Below are positions 7,730 to 14,007 of a stretch of DNA of 16,084 bases, piece after piece (positions within the stretch are counted from its first letter, which is position 1; the number at the start of each line of letters is the position of its first letter). The position numbers and the translations under genes were made by a program. This DNA comes from JBCBWG01 sp964579305 (lineage in GTDB: Bacteria; Pseudomonadota; Alphaproteobacteria; Rhizobiales; Hyphomicrobiaceae). The stretch is from positions 1-16,084 of the forward strand of contig CAZOGY010000086.1 in NCBI GenBank assembly GCA_964579305.1. Reading direction: 5' to 3'. The notes beneath the pieces are model-generated. The model was not told the DNA's origin. It worked only from the letters and a program-made list of their open reading frames with translations, and did not search any database.

Positions 7730-8275
7730 GTCGCCGTCGCCGTCATTGGGATCGACGTCTCCAGGTTCGTCAATCGCAATCGTGATTGTGCCGGCATCGA
7801 CGTTTATTTCAGGAACGAAGCGTTCCTCAAACGGAAAAAACTCGGTCGTGCGCGCGCCGGGCATTTTGACTTCCAACAAATCTCCAGCGCCGAAATTCTG
7901 GATGGCGACGACGCGGCCGAGGATTTCGCCGTGTGGGTTTTTCACGGCGAGGCCGATCAAATCAGCATGATAAAATTCGTCGTCTTCGGTTTCGGGAAGT
8001 CGCTCGCGTGCCACAAAAAGTTTCGTGCCTCGCAAAAGTTCTGCGGCGTTGCGGTCTGAGACGCCCTCGACTCGCGCAATCAGGCCGCGTTTTGTCGCGC
8101 CGCGAATTGTGAATTTGAATGTCCGGTCGCCGGTCTCGTTTTCGAGCGGACCGTAGGCTGCAATATCTTCAGGCACATCGCAGTACGATTTAATGATCAC
8201 TTCGCCGCGAATGCCGTGCGCCGCCGAAATATGGCCGAGAAGAACGCGATCTTTTGGCTGCTCGGAGTTGGCCAT
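7730..8275 (-). CDS. rimM: Ribosome maturation factor RimM, 3' end lost in gap
   Basis: The 182 visible residues cover essentially all of RimM, a factor that binds ribosomal protein S19 and helps mature the head of the 30S subunit. The N-terminal barrel shows VLLGHISAAHGIRGEVIIKSY (from residue 11, with the family's G-x-H-G-I-R-G-E core). The C-terminal PRC-barrel shows DLIGLAV (105-111), the GRVVAIQNFGAGDLLEV strand (120-136) and FFPFEERFVPEINVD (146-160). After residue 168 the sequence becomes acidic (EPGDVDPNDGDGD) and enters the N gap, so only the last few residues and the stop are missing. GAGGAA lies 8 bases before the ATG. It follows rpsP by 57 bases on the minus strand, the usual order. 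trmD would be expected next but is not seen. Confidence 0.93.
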
Positions 8276-8291
8276 CAGCCGGTTCCTCGGC

Positions 8292-8321
8292 CCTCTCCCC
8301 GGGATCAGTCTCGGGGAGAGG
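8292..8321 (-). other. Strong hairpin between rpsP and rimM
   Basis: CCTCTCCCC (8292-8300) and GGGGAGAGG (8313-8321) are perfect complements. Pairing extends 4 bases further with one mismatch on the minus-strand RNA, leaving a 4-base loop. In the operon transcript it begins 11 bases after the rpsP stop and ends directly before the rimM ribosome site. No U-run follows. It could be an mRNA-stabilising or processing structure that sets the S16 : RimM ratio. Confidence 0.6.
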
Positions 8322-8332
8322 CGTTTTGCGTT

Positions 8333-8758
8333 TTACTCGGCTGCGGCTTCAGCACCGCTGTCGCCCTCGGCAGCCGCCGCGGCTTCGGCGGCAGCTTCTG
8401 CTGCGGCCTCTTCAGCAGCTTTGCGCTTTTCTTCGGCCTCAGCAATGCGTTCCAGCGCTTTCTTGCCGGGTTTGGCTTTTTCGGGATTGTTTTTCGGCGT
8501 GCGCTTCATCAGGCCGGCAGCGTCAAGGAAACGAGCGACGCGATCGGTTGGTTGCGCACCGACGCCAAGCCAGTATTGGCAGCGCTCTTCTTTCAACCGG
8601 ATGCGTTCGGGGTGGTCCTTGGGCACCATCGGGTTATAGGTGCCAACGCGCTCGATATAGCGGCCGTCACGCGGCGCGGTGGCCGGGGCGACGACGATGT
8701 AATAATACGGGCGCTTTTTCGAGCCGCCACGGGCCAACCGGATTTTCGTCACTGCCAT
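8333..8758 (-). CDS. rpsP: 30S ribosomal protein S16 with Ala/Glu-rich tail
   Basis: S16 is a small-subunit protein needed for 30S assembly. The conserved domain occupies residues 1-85: MAVTKIRLARGGSKKRPYY at the start, a GRYIERVGTYNP strand (32-43) and a WLGVGAQPTDRVARFLDAAG helix (63-82). About 56 further residues follow. This tail is basic at first (KAKPGKKALERIA), then almost only Ala and Glu (from about 108). It is predicted to be helical or disordered; such tails are frequent in alphaproteobacterial S16. GGAGAAAG precedes the ATG. It lies 57 bases after the acetyltransferase gene and is followed by a hairpin and then rimM, in the classic cluster order. Total length 141 residues against about 80 in E. 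coli. Confidence 0.97.
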   Translation of the reverse strand: MAVTKIRLARGGSKKRPYYYIVVAPATAPRDGRYIERVGTYNPMVPKDHPERIRLKEERCQYWLGVGAQPTDRVARFLDAAGLMKRTPKNNPEKAKPGKKALERIAEAEEKRKAAEEAAAEAAAEAAAAAEGDSGAEAAAE

Positions 8759-8815
8759 TTTTTCTGCTTTCTCCGTCGATCGATTTTGGATCTGTTTGCA
8801 GTCGTTTCGTTTTAT

Positions 8816-9328
8816 TCAGGTCAGCGCCTGAGGTGACGGGTGGCGCCAGACCTGTCGGATCTTGCCCGACAGGTCCACGTCGCCGTCGCGTACGCAGCTC
8901 AGCCGTTGCGCCACGCGAAGAGAAGGGGCGTTTTCCGGCGCGATGTAGCTGACGAGTGTGTCGACGCCCAATTGCCGGTATGTCCAGTCGCGGCCGGCTT
9001 CGGCCGCCTCCGTCGCAAAACCCTGACCGCGTTCGGCCGGCATCAGGTTCCAGCCAATCTCAAGCTCCGGCCAGTCGCCCGGGTGCCAGAGGCCGCAAAA
9101 GCCAACAAAACGGCCGTCGTCTTTGGCGTCCAGGGCCCACATGCCGTAGCCGCGTAACACCCAATGGCCGACTTCGGCGGCCACGACGCGCCAGGCATGC
9201 GGGTAACCGCCGACGCCACCGATGAACCGCGCGGTTTCATGTTCGTAAATGGCGGTCATGGGACGCGCATCGTCCATGCGCCAGCCGCGCAAGCGCAATC
9301 GCGGCGTTTCAATTGCCGGGATCTCCAT
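8816..9328 (-). CDS. GNAT-family N-acetyltransferase (RimJ/RimL-like)
   Basis: A 170-residue member of the GNAT fold, sub-family Acetyltransf_3, in which RimJ, RimL and many small-molecule acetyltransferases fall. It starts with the family's IETPRLRLRGWRMDD segment (6-20). The acetyl-CoA loop is PAERGQGFATEA (97-108), matching R/Q-x-x-G-x-G/A. The C-terminal ENAPSLRVAQRL motif (132-143) is also typical. The ATG overlaps the TGA of ffh by one base (TGATG), so translation is probably coupled to ffh. It sits between ffh and rpsP, where many alphaproteobacteria have no gene or a different one. An acceptor in the translation apparatus is possible, but the substrate cannot be read from the sequence. 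Confidence 0.85.
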   Translation of the reverse strand: MEIPAIETPRLRLRGWRMDDARPMTAIYEHETARFIGGVGGYPHAWRVVAAEVGHWVLRGYGMWALDAKDDGRFVGFCGLWHPGDWPELEIGWNLMPAERGQGFATEAAEAGRDWTYRQLGVDTLVSYIAPENAPSLRVAQRLSCVRDGDVDLSGKIRQVWRHPSPQALT

Positions 9329-10929
9329 CAGCGCTTCTTCTTTTTCTTTTTGCCAGCGCCGGCACCGCCGGGCAGTCCGGGCAGGGCAGCGCGGCCCCCG
9401 CCCCCTGGAAGTCCTGGCAGACCGCCACCGCCGAGGCCCGGCAGGCCTTTGCCGCCGCTTGCGCCGGGCAGGCCCGGAAGGCCGGCGGGCAAACCGCCGC
9501 CGCCGCCACCTTGCGCCTGCATGGCTTTGGCCTGCTCGATCATTTCAGGCGTTGGCTGTGGCATGCCGCCGCCGAGACCGGGAATGCCGCCCATGCCCAT
9601 GCCGCCGAGCATTTTGGCCATCATCCCTTTGTTCTGGCCCATCTTTTTCATCATATCCGCCATCTGGCGGTGCATTTTCAGGAGCTGGTTCACGTCCTGG
9701 ACCGAAGTGCCAGAGCCCGCGGCAATGCGGCGGCGGCGCTTACCGTCAATGATCTTGGGGCTCGCGCGCTCCTTCTTGGTCATCGACGTGATGATGGCGT
9801 GCTGGCGCTTGAGAATTTTGTCGTCGAGGGCGCCATCGGCCAACTGGCCTTTGATCTTGCCCATGCCCGGCATCATGCCGAGGATGCTGCCCATGCCGCC
9901 CAGCTTTTGCATTTGCTTGAGCTGCTCGCCGAGATCGTTGAGGTCGAACGACCCCTTTTTCATGCGGTCGGCGAGCTTCTGGGCCTTTTCCGCGTCGATC
10001 GTCTCAGCGGCTTTTTCGACAAGGCTGACGATGTCGCCCATGCCGAGAATGCGGTCGGCGATGCGGCCGGGATGGAATTCTTCCAGCGCATCCCATTTTT
10101 CACCGACGCCGATCAGCTTGATGGGCTTACCGGTAACGGCGCGCATGGAGAGCGCTGCACCGCCGCGGCCATCACCGTCGACGCGCGTTAAGACGATGCC
10201 CGAAACGCCGACGCGGTCCTCGAAAGCCTTGGCCGTATTGACAGCGTCCTGACCGGTCAGGCTGTCGGCAACAAGCAGCGTTTCGTGTGGGTCGGTTGCG
10301 CGTTTGACGTCGGCGACTTCGGCCATCAGGCCTTCATCGACCGTGACGCGGCCGGCCGTGTCGAGGATGACGACGTCGTAGCCGCCGAGCCGGCCGGCTT
10401 CCATCGCGCGTTTGGCGATCTGCAGCGGTGTCTGACCGGCCACGATCGGCAATGTGGCGACGCCCGTCTGTTCGCCCAGGACCTTGAGCTGTTCCATGGC
10501 GGCTGGGCGCCGCGTGTCGAGCGAGGCCATCAGGACTTTTTTGCGGTCCCGATTGGTGAGGCGGTAGCCGATTTTGGCGGTCGTCGTGGTCTTACCGGAG
10601 CCTTGCAGACCGACCATCAGGATGCCGACCGGCGGTGCGGCCTGCAGGTCTATCGGGTCGGCTTCCGACCCAAGCATCCGCACCATCTCGTCGTGGACGA
10701 TCTTGACGACCATCTGGCCGGGTGTGACCGACTTGACGATCTCCTGGCCGACGGCCTTTTCCTTCACAGCATCGGTAAAAGCGCGGACCACATCCAGCGC
10801 GACGTCGGCTTCCAACAGCGCGCGGCGGACTTCACGCATGGCTTCCGACACATCGCTATCGGTCAGCGCACCGCGGCGGGTGAGCTTGTCGAAAATGCCG
10901 GACAGGCGGTCTGATAGCGATTCAAACAT
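9328..10929 (-). CDS. ffh: Signal recognition particle protein Ffh
   Basis: Ffh is the GTPase of the bacterial signal recognition particle. It binds 4.5S RNA and nascent membrane-protein signal sequences and docks with FtsY. The start MFESLSDRLSGIFDKL (ATG 10929) is the conserved one; an upstream ATG (10956) adds nine non-family residues. The N domain spans 1-90. The G domain holds GLQGSGKT (107-114), DTRRPAA (138-144), DTAGR (190-194) and TRVDG (248-252). The M domain (about 300-440) contains RQHAIITSM (375-383) and RRRRIAAGSGTSVQDVNQLL (398-417) for RNA binding, plus many methionines. From about 473 there is an unusual tail of glycine and GLPG-type repeats ending in six lysines and an arginine. 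Total 533 residues, longer than E. coli Ffh because of this tail. The stop overlaps the next gene. Confidence 0.97.
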   Translation of the reverse strand: MFESLSDRLSGIFDKLTRRGALTDSDVSEAMREVRRALLEADVALDVVRAFTDAVKEKAVGQEIVKSVTPGQMVVKIVHDEMVRMLGSEADPIDLQAAPPVGILMVGLQGSGKTTTTAKIGYRLTNRDRKKVLMASLDTRRPAAMEQLKVLGEQTGVATLPIVAGQTPLQIAKRAMEAGRLGGYDVVILDTAGRVTVDEGLMAEVADVKRATDPHETLLVADSLTGQDAVNTAKAFEDRVGVSGIVLTRVDGDGRGGAALSMRAVTGKPIKLIGVGEKWDALEEFHPGRIADRILGMGDIVSLVEKAAETIDAEKAQKLADRMKKGSFDLNDLGEQLKQMQKLGGMGSILGMMPGMGKIKGQLADGALDDKILKRQHAIITSMTKKERASPKIIDGKRRRRIAAGSGTSVQDVNQLLKMHRQMADMMKKMGQNKGMMAKMLGGMGMGGIPGLGGGMPQPTPEMIEQAKAMQAQGGGGGGLPAGLPGLPGASGGKGLPGLGGGGLPGLPGGGGRAALPGLPGGAGAGKKKKKKR

Positions 10930-11190
10930 GCGGGTTCCAATGGACGACCACGGCACCCGGGAGCGGGACGGCCGCGGCTGGTTTCATCGTCGGGTCGCGT
11001 TGGTGCAAAGCGGTCTTGCACCTGCGAGCGCAACGCGCTGGCAGATGTGGACCCCCTTCGTCAGAACCCCTAATCTAGGGGGTATCATCAACTCAGGGTA
11101 GTGGCTCGGTTTCGCAGCCTTCGAATGAGATGCGGGATATCGCCAGAAACACGCCGTATGTCAATCAGAAACGCCAAGAGCGGTGGTCAT
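10930..11190. other. Intergenic region upstream of ffh, with competing small hairpins
   Basis: This 261-base region must hold the ffh promoter if ffh is not read through from the 180-residue gene. CCCCTA (11067-11072) pairs with TAGGGG (11076-11081). A competing pairing joins ACCCCC (11051-11056) with GGGGGT (11078-11083). The two structures exclude each other and could form an attenuator-like switch ahead of ffh, but no T-run is visible. No gene or 4.5S RNA motif was found here. Confidence 0.35.
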
Positions 11191-11733
11191 TCACGCCGCG
11201 AGCATGGCGCGGTCATGGTTGGGGCGAACCGTGATCGGCATTCGCGGTGTGGCCGCAGCGAGGCGGTGTGGATTGTCGATCGGAGCCAGCGTGACTTTCG
11301 ACAAGCCCCGTTCCATTTGAACAAGGTGATAATAGGCTGCGTCAATGTGATTGCGTGCTTTGGTTTCCGCAGCCGCAATCTCATCAAGGCTTGCGAAGCC
11401 GGTCCGTGCCGTTTGGCGCAGTTTCTCCAATTGACCGTGAACGCCGGTTTGCTGTGGAAGTGTGATCGCGCGGTAGGCGACAGCCGGGCGCCCATGGAGC
11501 TGCATGCGGACCTCCGCGCGAAGATCTTGCCTGACTTTGGTCAGATCGCGATCAATCCGGCGGGAGATGCCCTGCGCGCGAGCTGCGATCCAGCGTGTGG
11601 CGGCATAAGCGTGTCTTTGGCAACGGGCTTTCATTTCAATGGCCGCATGTCGAACAATCGAAAAAGAACCTTGAAGCGCCGCGCGTGGAGCTGACCGCCA
11701 ATAAGCCGTCAAGGAAAGCCGCTGCAGTTCCAT
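11191..11733 (-). CDS. Hypothetical protein, 180 residues, unrecognised
   Basis: I do not recognise this protein. The frame is favoured over the overlapping plus-strand frame (11101-11694), which is rich in Arg, Cys and Ser and looks like antisense. The minus-strand product has believable amphipathic helices. One is RWIAARAQGISRRIDRDL with VRQDLRAEV (about 47-75). Another is GQLEKLRQTARTGFASLDEI with the alanine-rich AAAETKARNHIDAAYYHL (about 100-137). It is basic, has no signal peptide or membrane segment, and has no recognisable catalytic motif. No strong ribosome site precedes ATG 11733 and an AT-rich stretch lies upstream. It lies on the same strand as ffh, 261 bases before it. It could be a small nucleic-acid-binding or structural protein, but nothing proves that. 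A later start is possible. Confidence 0.5.
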   Translation of the reverse strand: MELQRLSLTAYWRSAPRAALQGSFSIVRHAAIEMKARCQRHAYAATRWIAARAQGISRRIDRDLTKVRQDLRAEVRMQLHGRPAVAYRAITLPQQTGVHGQLEKLRQTARTGFASLDEIAAAETKARNHIDAAYYHLVQMERGLSKVTLAPIDNPHRLAAATPRMPITVRPNHDRAMLAA

Positions 11734-11922
11734 CGCCGATTACCCGTTTGTTATCTTTTCTGGTTTGGATCGTTTGAGAAAATCATTACCGAAAGATTAA
11801 CAGATTGGGCGGCATTGCTGAAAAATCTTTAAATCAGTCGCTGTGAGCCGCGAAGTTGTGGTGCGCAACCGTGATGGTTCGCCTTGCTCAATTCATGTCG
11901 GAGTGTCACGCCTTAAGTCAGG
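11734..11922. other. AT-rich intergenic region upstream of the 180-residue gene
   Basis: The part from 11750 to 11840 is clearly more AT-rich than the surrounding sequence and probably holds the promoter of the minus-strand gene. I cannot place a good -35/-10 pair. AAAGATT (11792-11798) and AATCTTT (11824-11830) form a weak inverted repeat. No gene seen. Confidence 0.35.
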
Positions 11923-12022
11923 NNNNNNNNNNNNNNNNNNNNNNNNNNNNNNNNNNNNNNNNNNNNNNNNNNNNNNNNNNNNNNNNNNNNNNNNNNNNNN
12001 NNNNNNNNNNNNNNNNNNNNNN
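11923..12022. other. Assembly gap (100 N)
   Basis: Exactly 100 N, the same length as the first gap, so a placeholder of unknown true size. It removes the 3' end of gluQ and anything between gluQ and the 180-residue gene. Confidence 0.98.
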
Positions 12023-12894
12023 AGCCGGGCACGCAGGGCGGTGGCGGATAAGCCCTCACGGCGGAGTGCACCCAATGATGTGTCGCGTGCACTTTTGGAA
12101 AGCTTCCTGCCGCTGTGATCGGTGAGCAGCCGATGGTGATGGTACACCGGTGTCGACAGGCCGAGCAGGCGCTGCAACAGGACATGGAGGTCGGTTGACG
12201 CTTCGAGATCGGCGCCGCGGGTGACGTGCGTGACGCCTTGGAATGCGTCATCGACGACGACGGCCAAATGATAACTGGCCGGTGTGTCCTTACGCACAAT
12301 AACCGGGTGGCCCCAGATTGCGGGGTCTGCGATGCGCTCTGCGGTTCCTTTGGCCCCATCCCAATCCAGATAGGTCAGTGGCGCGCTGAGAGTTTCGCAC
12401 GCGCGTACCGTGTCGAGCCTGAGCGCCTTGGGGCCCTCGCGCACGTTGCAGCTTGGTGCCGATTGCGTTGTGGGCCACTGGCAAACAGGTTTGTAGAGCG
12501 GTGCTCCGTCCGGATCGGCGCGCGCGGGATCGCAAGCGGCTGCGATTTCGGCCCGCGTCGCCGCGCAGGCGTAGGTCACGCCATACGGCTGCAGGCTTCG
12601 TGCGGCTTCCTCGTAAGCGGCAAAGCGCTCCGATTGAAACAGGACCGGCTCTTCCCATTCAATGCCAAGCCAGGTCAGATCCTCGAAAATGGCATCGATG
12701 AATTCTCGTCGCGTACGCCCGCGATCAATGTCTTCGATGCGCAATAAAAAGCGCCCGCCGAGTTCCTGCGCGAGCCGGTAAGTGATTAATGCTGACAGCG
12801 CATGACCGAGATGGAGAAACCCGTTCGGGCTCGGAGCGAACCGGAATACCGGGCGCGAGCTTCGGTTGGTATCGGGGTCTCGGCTTGGCGGCAT
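12023..12894 (-). CDS. gluQ: Glutamyl-Q tRNA(Asp) synthetase, last residues lost in gap
   Basis: This GluRS paralogue attaches glutamate to queuosine in the tRNA(Asp) anticodon and lacks an anticodon-binding domain. The 290 visible residues match the usual length of about 290-310, so few are missing. Class I synthetase motifs are present: FRFAPSPNGFLHLGHALSA (17-35, HIGH-type HLGH at 28-31), LLRIEDIDRGRTR (50-62) and KLSKS (264-268). The insertion that normally binds zinc is present but altered. Cys110 and Cys138 remain, but the second cysteine of the expected C-x-C is alanine (CAATRAEI), and the usual TCR near Cys138 is VCQ. Cys121 could substitute. The ATG has only a weak ribosome site. It is divergent from the glycosylase gene. 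Confidence 0.93.
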
Positions 12895-12965
12895 CGCGCG
12901 CTCGTGAAACAGTGATCAGGAGGGCCGGCGTATCACTTTGCCAGGTCGGCTTGGATGCAGGCACC

Positions 12966-13007
12966 GTGGATCAGGGCAAGCAAGTCGTGAATCAGGGCAG
13001 GCAAGAG
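12966..13007 (+). repeat. 21-bp imperfect tandem duplication before the glycosylase start
   Basis: Bases 12966-12986 and 12987-13007 are adjacent copies of one 21-bp unit, matching at 17 of 21 positions. Both contain GTG-ATCAGGGCA. The second copy ends 4 bases before the ATG at 13012 and supplies its weak GGCAAGAG ribosome site. There is a TGA in the glycosylase frame inside the second copy (12988-12990), so this is not coding for that protein. Confidence 0.65.
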
Positions 13008-13011
13008 CAAA

Positions 13012-13656
13012 ATGAAACGCATTGATACCGAGGGCGATATCAAGGCGGCGACAGCCCTGTTGCGCGAACAATGCGTCGCCATGAGGCGCGTCCACGAAGT
13101 GGTAGGCGATCCGCCGTTGCGGCGGCAGCCGGCGGGTTTTGAGGGCCTTTGCCGCATTATCGTCGGTCAGCAGCTCTCCGTCGCGAGCGCAGGCGCCATC
13201 TGGTCGCGGTGTCGCAAAAAGTTTCAGCCATTTACGCCGTTGCGGCTTGCGCGGGCTCGCGAAGCGACCATGAAAGGCGTCGGTCTGTCGGGTCCGAAGA
13301 TCCGCACACTAAAAGCAGCGGCGCATGCGGCGCTGGCGGGCGCGCTGCCAATCGACGCGTTCGATGACATGTCAGACGACGAGATCCGCGCCGCCCTCAC
13401 GGCCGTGTCCGGGATTGGCCCTTGGACCGCTGATATCTATCTGATGTTTTCGCTTGGGCAGGCAGATGCCTTCGCACCAGGTGACTTAGCGCTGCAAGTC
13501 GGTGCGCAATATGCGTTCGAGGAAGCTGAACGCCTGTCGCCTGACGAATTGGCGCAGCGTGCTGAGGCTTGGCGGCCGGTGCGTTCGGTCGCAGCGCGCT
13601 TGCTTTGGGCCTATTACGCGCATGTGAAAGCCCAGGCGAGCGCGGTGCCGGTCTGA
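13012..13656 (+). CDS. DNA-3-methyladenine glycosylase II (AlkA-like, HhH-GPD)
   Basis: This 214-residue base-excision-repair glycosylase would remove alkylated purines such as 3-methyladenine from DNA. The helix-hairpin-helix and GPD region is clear: CRIIVGQQLSVASA (47-60), the GLSGPKIRTLK segment (91-101), the HhH core VSGIGPWTADIYLMF (132-146), and PGDLALQ (156-162) with the catalytic aspartate Asp158. There is no N-terminal AlkA domain or Ada domain, so it is the short form common in alphaproteobacteria. There is no 8-oxoguanine or iron-sulfur motif (no C-terminal cysteine cluster), so MutY / Nth are unlikely. It is divergent from gluQ with 117 bases between the two starts. No alkylation-response genes are nearby. 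Confidence 0.9.
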   Translation: MKRIDTEGDIKAATALLREQCVAMRRVHEVVGDPPLRRQPAGFEGLCRIIVGQQLSVASAGAIWSRCRKKFQPFTPLRLARAREATMKGVGLSGPKIRTLKAAAHAALAGALPIDAFDDMSDDEIRAALTAVSGIGPWTADIYLMFSLGQADAFAPGDLALQVGAQYAFEEAERLSPDELAQRAEAWRPVRSVAARLLWAYYAHVKAQASAVPV

Positions 13657-13669
13657 TCCGTCCACGCGC

Positions 13670-13733
13670 CAGAGCATTGTCGGATCTTGCCTGGTCGCTC
13701 TGCGATGCCGACGTGGGATGAAGATGCTGTTTC
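13670..13733 (+). repeat. Degenerate intergenic repeat, copy 2
   Basis: Begins CAGAGCATTGTCGGATCTTG and ends GGATGAAGATGCTGTTTC. It aligns with the minus strand of 7535-7600. AGCAT near the left end and ATGCT near the right end make an imperfect dyad. It starts 13 bases after the glycosylase stop. Probably a dispersed intergenic element. Confidence 0.5.
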
Positions 13734-13830
13734 TTTGGACCCGTTCACGGCGAACTGCGGCTGGTTTGGACTTGGCGGATCGCTCTTGCGCGCCCACATC
13801 AGCGGCGTCGCGCCAAAAAGTGTGACATGG

Positions 13831-13864
13831 GCGCATTCACCATGGCCAAAGGGCGAATGTGCGC
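13831..13864. repeat. Imperfect dyad centred on CCATGG
   Basis: GCGCATTC (13831-13838) pairs with GAATGTGCGC (13855-13864) apart from a 2-base bulge. The right part shares the 11-mer GGGCGAATGTG with 6158-6168, upstream of the iron-binding-protein gene, and both sites have TGGGCGC about 20 bases before it. May be another dispersed intergenic element. Confidence 0.35.
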
Positions 13865-14007
13865 AAGTGGCGGAGCTTCACAGAACCGTCGTACATTCAT
13901 AGTATTGGAAGCACCGCGCGAGTGCGACGTGCGCAACTCAATCAATCCACCGGGTGCTCTCGTAAGGCACAGTCGGCATCGGGGATTCGAGTTCGGGAAG
14001 CACAGAC

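Larger units (their letters stand above)
13657..14007. other. Gene-free stretch between the glycosylase and HNH genes
   Basis: This 351-base stretch contains the second copy of the degenerate repeat (13670-13733) and an imperfect dyad (13831-13864). Frames of 70-118 codons overlap here on both strands, but their composition (many Arg, Ser, Cys) is that of non-coding sequence. The HNH gene start lies at its right end. Confidence 0.5.

Noticed and set aside
9164..10252. A 362-codon plus-strand frame rich in Pro and Met
   Set aside because: It is the reverse reading of the repetitive Gly/Pro/Met-rich 3' end of ffh, not a proline-rich protein.
10930..11100. Possible 4.5S RNA gene next to ffh
   Set aside because: The conserved GGAAGGAAGC-type loop of SRP RNA is absent from both strands of this region.
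11101..11694. A 197-codon plus-strand frame opposite the 180-residue gene
   Set aside because: Composition rich in Arg, Cys and Ser without helix or domain pattern; the minus-strand frame is the better candidate.
11893..11922. Apparent gluQ C-terminus beyond the second gap
   Set aside because: Same reason: reading frame across the N run is arbitrary.
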